Below, one piece after another: positions 61,750-64,000 of a DNA stretch of 64,000 nt. Position 1 is the first letter of the stretch; the number at the start of each line of letters is the position of its first letter. Source of the DNA: an uncultured Alphaproteobacteria bacterium (GTDB lineage: Bacteria; Pseudomonadota; Alphaproteobacteria; Rhodospirillales; Rhodospirillaceae); NCBI GenBank assembly GCA_900079695.1, contig LT599022.1, positions 2,794,511 to 2,858,510 of the forward strand, read 5' to 3'. A model generated the notes under the pieces. The model had not been told where the DNA came from. It searched no databases and was given only the letters and a program-made list of their open reading frames with translations. The position numbers and the translations under genes were made by a program.

Positions 61750-62880
61750 ATGACCGAGCTTTCCCCCGCCGTCGCGCTGACGCGCGAACTGGTCGCGTTC
61801 GACACCATCAACCCGCCGGGCGCGGAAGGTGCGTGCATCGCGCATCTGGTGCGTCGGCTGGAGGCCGCCGGGTTCGCCTGCACGCTGCAGCCGATCGGCG
61901 AGGGGCGCCCCAACCTGCTGGCGCGGATCGGCCGTCGCGACGCGCCGGGGCTGGTGTTCACCGGGCACGTCGACACCGTGCCGCTCGGGGCGAAGCCGTG
62001 GAGCGTCGATCCGTTCGCGGGCGAGATCCGGAACGGCCGTCTCTACGGCCGCGGCACCTCGGACATGAAGTCCGGCGTCGCCGCGTTCGTGGTCGCCGTC
62101 GAGGCCCGCGCCGCCGCGCTCGCGGACGGTCCGGAAGTGGTGCTCGCGATCACCGCGGGCGAGGAGACCGGCTGCGACGGCGCGCAGGCGATGGCGCAGG
62201 CGGGCATGCTGCCGAAGGCGGCAGCGCTGCTGGTGGGCGAACCCACCGGCAACCAGCCGATGATCGGCCACAAGGGCGCGCTGTGGCTCAAGGCCGAAAC
62301 CTCGGGCGTGACCGCCCACGGCTCGATGCCGGATCTCGGCGACAACGCGGTCTACAAGGCGGCGCGGGCGATCGCGCGGCTTGCCGATTTCGACTTCAAC
62401 GTCGCGCGCCACCCGGTGCTCGGCCCGCCGACGCTCAACGTCGGCAGGGTCGCGGGCGGCCTCAACATCAACTCGGTGCCCGACCATGCGGAAATTCTGG
62501 TGGACGTGCGCACGATTCCGGGGATGAGCCACGCGGCTGTGCGCGAGGACCTGACCGGGGTGATCGGCGAGGCGGCGCGCGTCACCACCCTGTTCGATCT
62601 CGAAGGGGTGTGGACCGAACCCGACGCGCCCTGGGCGGCGCGGGCGATCGCCTGCGCCTGCGCGGTGCTGGGGCAGCCGTTCGCGCCGAAGTCGGCGCCG
62701 TTCTTCACCGACGCCTCGGTGCTCACTCCGGCGCTCGGCCATCCGCCGACGCTGATCCTCGGCCCCGGCGAAACCGGTCAGGCGCACCAGACCGACGAAT
62801 ACGCCGAGGTGGCGAAGATCGACGCGGCGGTGGAGATCTACGGCGCGATCCTCGACGACTGGCGGAGCGTCGGACGATGA
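61750..62880 (+). CDS. M20-family deacylase (ArgE/DapE-type)
   Basis: 376 residues. Metal ligands: TGHVDTVPLG (His73, Asp75), GRGTSDMKSG (Asp105), TAGEETGCDG (catalytic Glu138, Glu139), and VGEPTGNQ (Glu). Lid domain around 175-280. The family hydrolyses N-acyl amino acids or N-succinyl-diaminopimelate. Its place between LivF (11 bp) and an amidase suggests catabolism of an imported N-acylated amino compound rather than arginine or lysine synthesis. Confidence 0.88.
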   Translation: MTELSPAVALTRELVAFDTINPPGAEGACIAHLVRRLEAAGFACTLQPIGEGRPNLLARIGRRDAPGLVFTGHVDTVPLGAKPWSVDPFAGEIRNGRLYGRGTSDMKSGVAAFVVAVEARAAALADGPEVVLAITAGEETGCDGAQAMAQAGMLPKAAALLVGEPTGNQPMIGHKGALWLKAETSGVTAHGSMPDLGDNAVYKAARAIARLADFDFNVARHPVLGPPTLNVGRVAGGLNINSVPDHAEILVDVRTIPGMSHAAVREDLTGVIGEAARVTTLFDLEGVWTEPDAPWAARAIACACAVLGQPFAPKSAPFFTDASVLTPALGHPPTLILGPGETGQAHQTDEYAEVAKIDAAVEIYGAILDDWRSVGR

Positions 62881-64000
62881 CGCCCGCGCCCTGCGACCTC
62901 GCCGCCGCCACCGCGCGGGCGGCGATCGCCGCGGGGCGTCTCACCGCCGTCGCGCTCGCGGAGTCCTGCCTCGCGCGGATCGCCGCACGCGAGCCGGAAA
63001 TCGGCGCGTTCGCCACGCTCGACGCCGATCTCTGGCTGACCCAGGCGGCGCGGGCCGACGCGGCGGGTTGCCCCGGTCCGCTCGGCGGCCTGCCGGTCGG
63101 GATCAAGGATCTGGCGGCGACCCGCGACTGGCCGACCGGCTGCGGCTCGCCGATCTACGCGGGCGCGCGGCTGCCGTTCGACGCGGCGGTGGTGTCGCGG
63201 GCGCGGCAGGCGGGAGCGGTGATCGCGGGCAAGACCGCGACCACCGAGTTCGCCGCCTTCCACCCGGCGCCGACCCGCAATCCGCGCGATCCCGCGCGCA
63301 CCCCCGGCGGCTCGTCGAGCGGCTCGGCGGCGGCGGTGGCGGCGGGGATGCTGCCGCTCGCGGTCGGCACCCAGACCGCCGGGTCGATCGTCCGCCCCGC
63401 GTCGTATTGCGGCGTGGTCGGCTACAAGCCGAGCTTCGGCACCGTCGACCCCACCGGCGTCAAGCCCTACGCGACCTCCCTCGACACCGTCGGCGTGCTC
63501 GCGCGCACGGTCGCCGACTGCCGCCTGTTCGTCGCGGCGGTGTCCGGCGTGCCTCTCGATCCGCCGCGCGCGGTTCCGGCACGGATCGGCCTCTGCCGCT
63601 CGCCCGCGTGGGAACTGGCCGAGCCGGAGATGCGCCGCGCCTTCGCCGAGGACCTGCCGCGCCGCCTTGCGGCCGCCGGGATCGCGGCGGTGGAGCTGGA
63701 GCTGCCGCCGCTCTATGCCGAGGCGCTGGCGGCGCAGCGCACCATCATGGCGTGGGAGAGCGCCCGCTGCCTCGCCTTCGAGGCCGAGGTGCACGGCGGG
63801 CTGTTGAGCGACGGGCTGCGCGACGCGCTCGCCGCCGGGCGCGCGGTCGACGCGGCCGAGATGCGCGCCGCCTGCGCTTGCCGCGACGCCGCGATCGCCG
63901 AACTGCCGCGCCACCTCGCCGACGCCGGGGTGGCGGCGCTGCTCGCGCCCGCGGCTGCGGGCGTCGCGCCGCGGTTTGCGGCGGGCACCGGCAGTCCCGA
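62877..64000 (+). CDS. Amidase-signature hydrolase (3' end beyond window)
   Basis: 374 codons are present; the stop lies outside. The Ser-cisSer-Lys triad is Lys77 (PVGIKDL), Ser146 (GGSSSGS) and Ser170 (TQTAGSIVRP), with spacings 69 and 24 that fit the family. The AS region is followed by GVVGYKPSFGTVDPTGVKP. ATG overlaps the M20 stop by ATGA. Members hydrolyse linear amides; with the M20 enzyme and transporter it suggests amide utilisation. Confidence 0.9.
   Translation, partial: MTPAPCDLAAATARAAIAAGRLTAVALAESCLARIAAREPEIGAFATLDADLWLTQAARADAAGCPGPLGGLPVGIKDLAATRDWPTGCGSPIYAGARLPFDAAVVSRARQAGAVIAGKTATTEFAAFHPAPTRNPRDPARTPGGSSSGSAAAVAAGMLPLAVGTQTAGSIVRPASYCGVVGYKPSFGTVDPTGVKPYATSLDTVGVLARTVADCRLFVAAVSGVPLDPPRAVPARIGLCRSPAWELAEPEMRRAFAEDLPRRLAAAGIAAVELELPPLYAEALAAQRTIMAWESARCLAFEAEVHGGLLSDGLRDALAAGRAVDAAEMRAACACRDAAIAELPRHLADAGVAALLAPAAAGVAPRFAAGTGSP

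Overview
The window is high-GC, gene-dense DNA that reads as alphaproteobacterial, probably Rhodospirillales. The grounds are a hemC - hemD/mic60 - hemY-like block, a DUF1127 gene, RsmB, HtpX, TsaD and GpsA housekeeping neighbours, and operons whose genes overlap by ATGA/GTGA. The taxonomic call is inference from gene content; no 16S or other marker is present. No CRISPR array, prophage or replication origin was seen. The only RNA gene found is a tRNA-Thr(CGT) at 55965-56039.

Layout. (1) 1-4225: end of a galE-like gene, rsmB, a MocR/GntR-aminotransferase regulator divergent from a DUF1127 gene with a TTGTC/GACAA inverted-repeat operator, and htpX. (2) 4366-12452, plus strand: a nucleotide-sugar and glycosyltransferase operon with UDP-glucuronate decarboxylase, a GMD-like protein, two GT4-type transferases, a methyltransferase, a GT2, GDP-fucose synthase and GDP-mannose 4,6-dehydratase. 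(3) 12460-15980, minus strand: wbpE and wbpD, a glycosyltransferase and a PtmA-like SDR. (4) 16199-29186, plus strand: a translationally coupled 13-gene legionaminic-acid operon, legB-legC-legG-legI-neuD-like-ptmE-ptmF, then a GT42/Maf-like protein, two Gfo/Idh oxidoreductases, two unrecognised proteins, and legF. (5) 29340-34920: a decayed insertion zone. It holds a complete-ended IS66 element (8-bp target duplication, nonsense-interrupted tnpC, pRiA4b-ORF3 passenger), a frameshifted M29-like gene, a chimeric ORF, an acyltransferase and an epimerase remnant. (6) 35029-42583, minus strand: glycosyltransferase, epimerase, Wzx-like flippase, wbpI, wbpB, a wHTH/Rossmann regulator and wbpA. (7) 42758-48762: an asparagine-synthase-like gene broken by a 67-bp tandem duplication, a membrane-GT4 fusion, phosphomannomutase and a HAD phosphatase. 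(8) 48759-55906: housekeeping genes (EVE, YciI, gpsA, tsaD, hemC, hemD-mic60 fusion, hemY-like). (9) 55965-64000: tRNA-Thr, an XRE-cupin regulator, a Liv-type ABC transporter, an M20 deacylase and a truncated amidase.

How it works together. Regions 2-7 are a surface-glycan or protein-glycosylation island making at least four activated sugars: UDP-xylose; GDP-fucose (or another GDP-6-deoxyhexose); UDP-ManNAc3NAcA, whose five enzymes are split between 12.5-14.2 kb and 38.4-42.6 kb; and CMP-legionaminic acid by the GDP-linked route. A Wzx-like flippase is present but no clear Wzy or O-antigen ligase was recognised. Genes around the IS66 insertion are broken, which suggests a recently remodelled glycan locus. 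The last block looks like uptake and hydrolysis of an amide or N-acyl amino acid, regulated by the XRE-cupin protein.

Most promising for novelty: the GT42/Maf-like gene and two unrecognised proteins inside the legionaminic operon; the HemD-Mic60 fusion with an internal ribosome-binding site and start; the potentially reversible 67-bp duplication; the wHTH-Rossmann regulator; and the LivG lacking an ABC signature.
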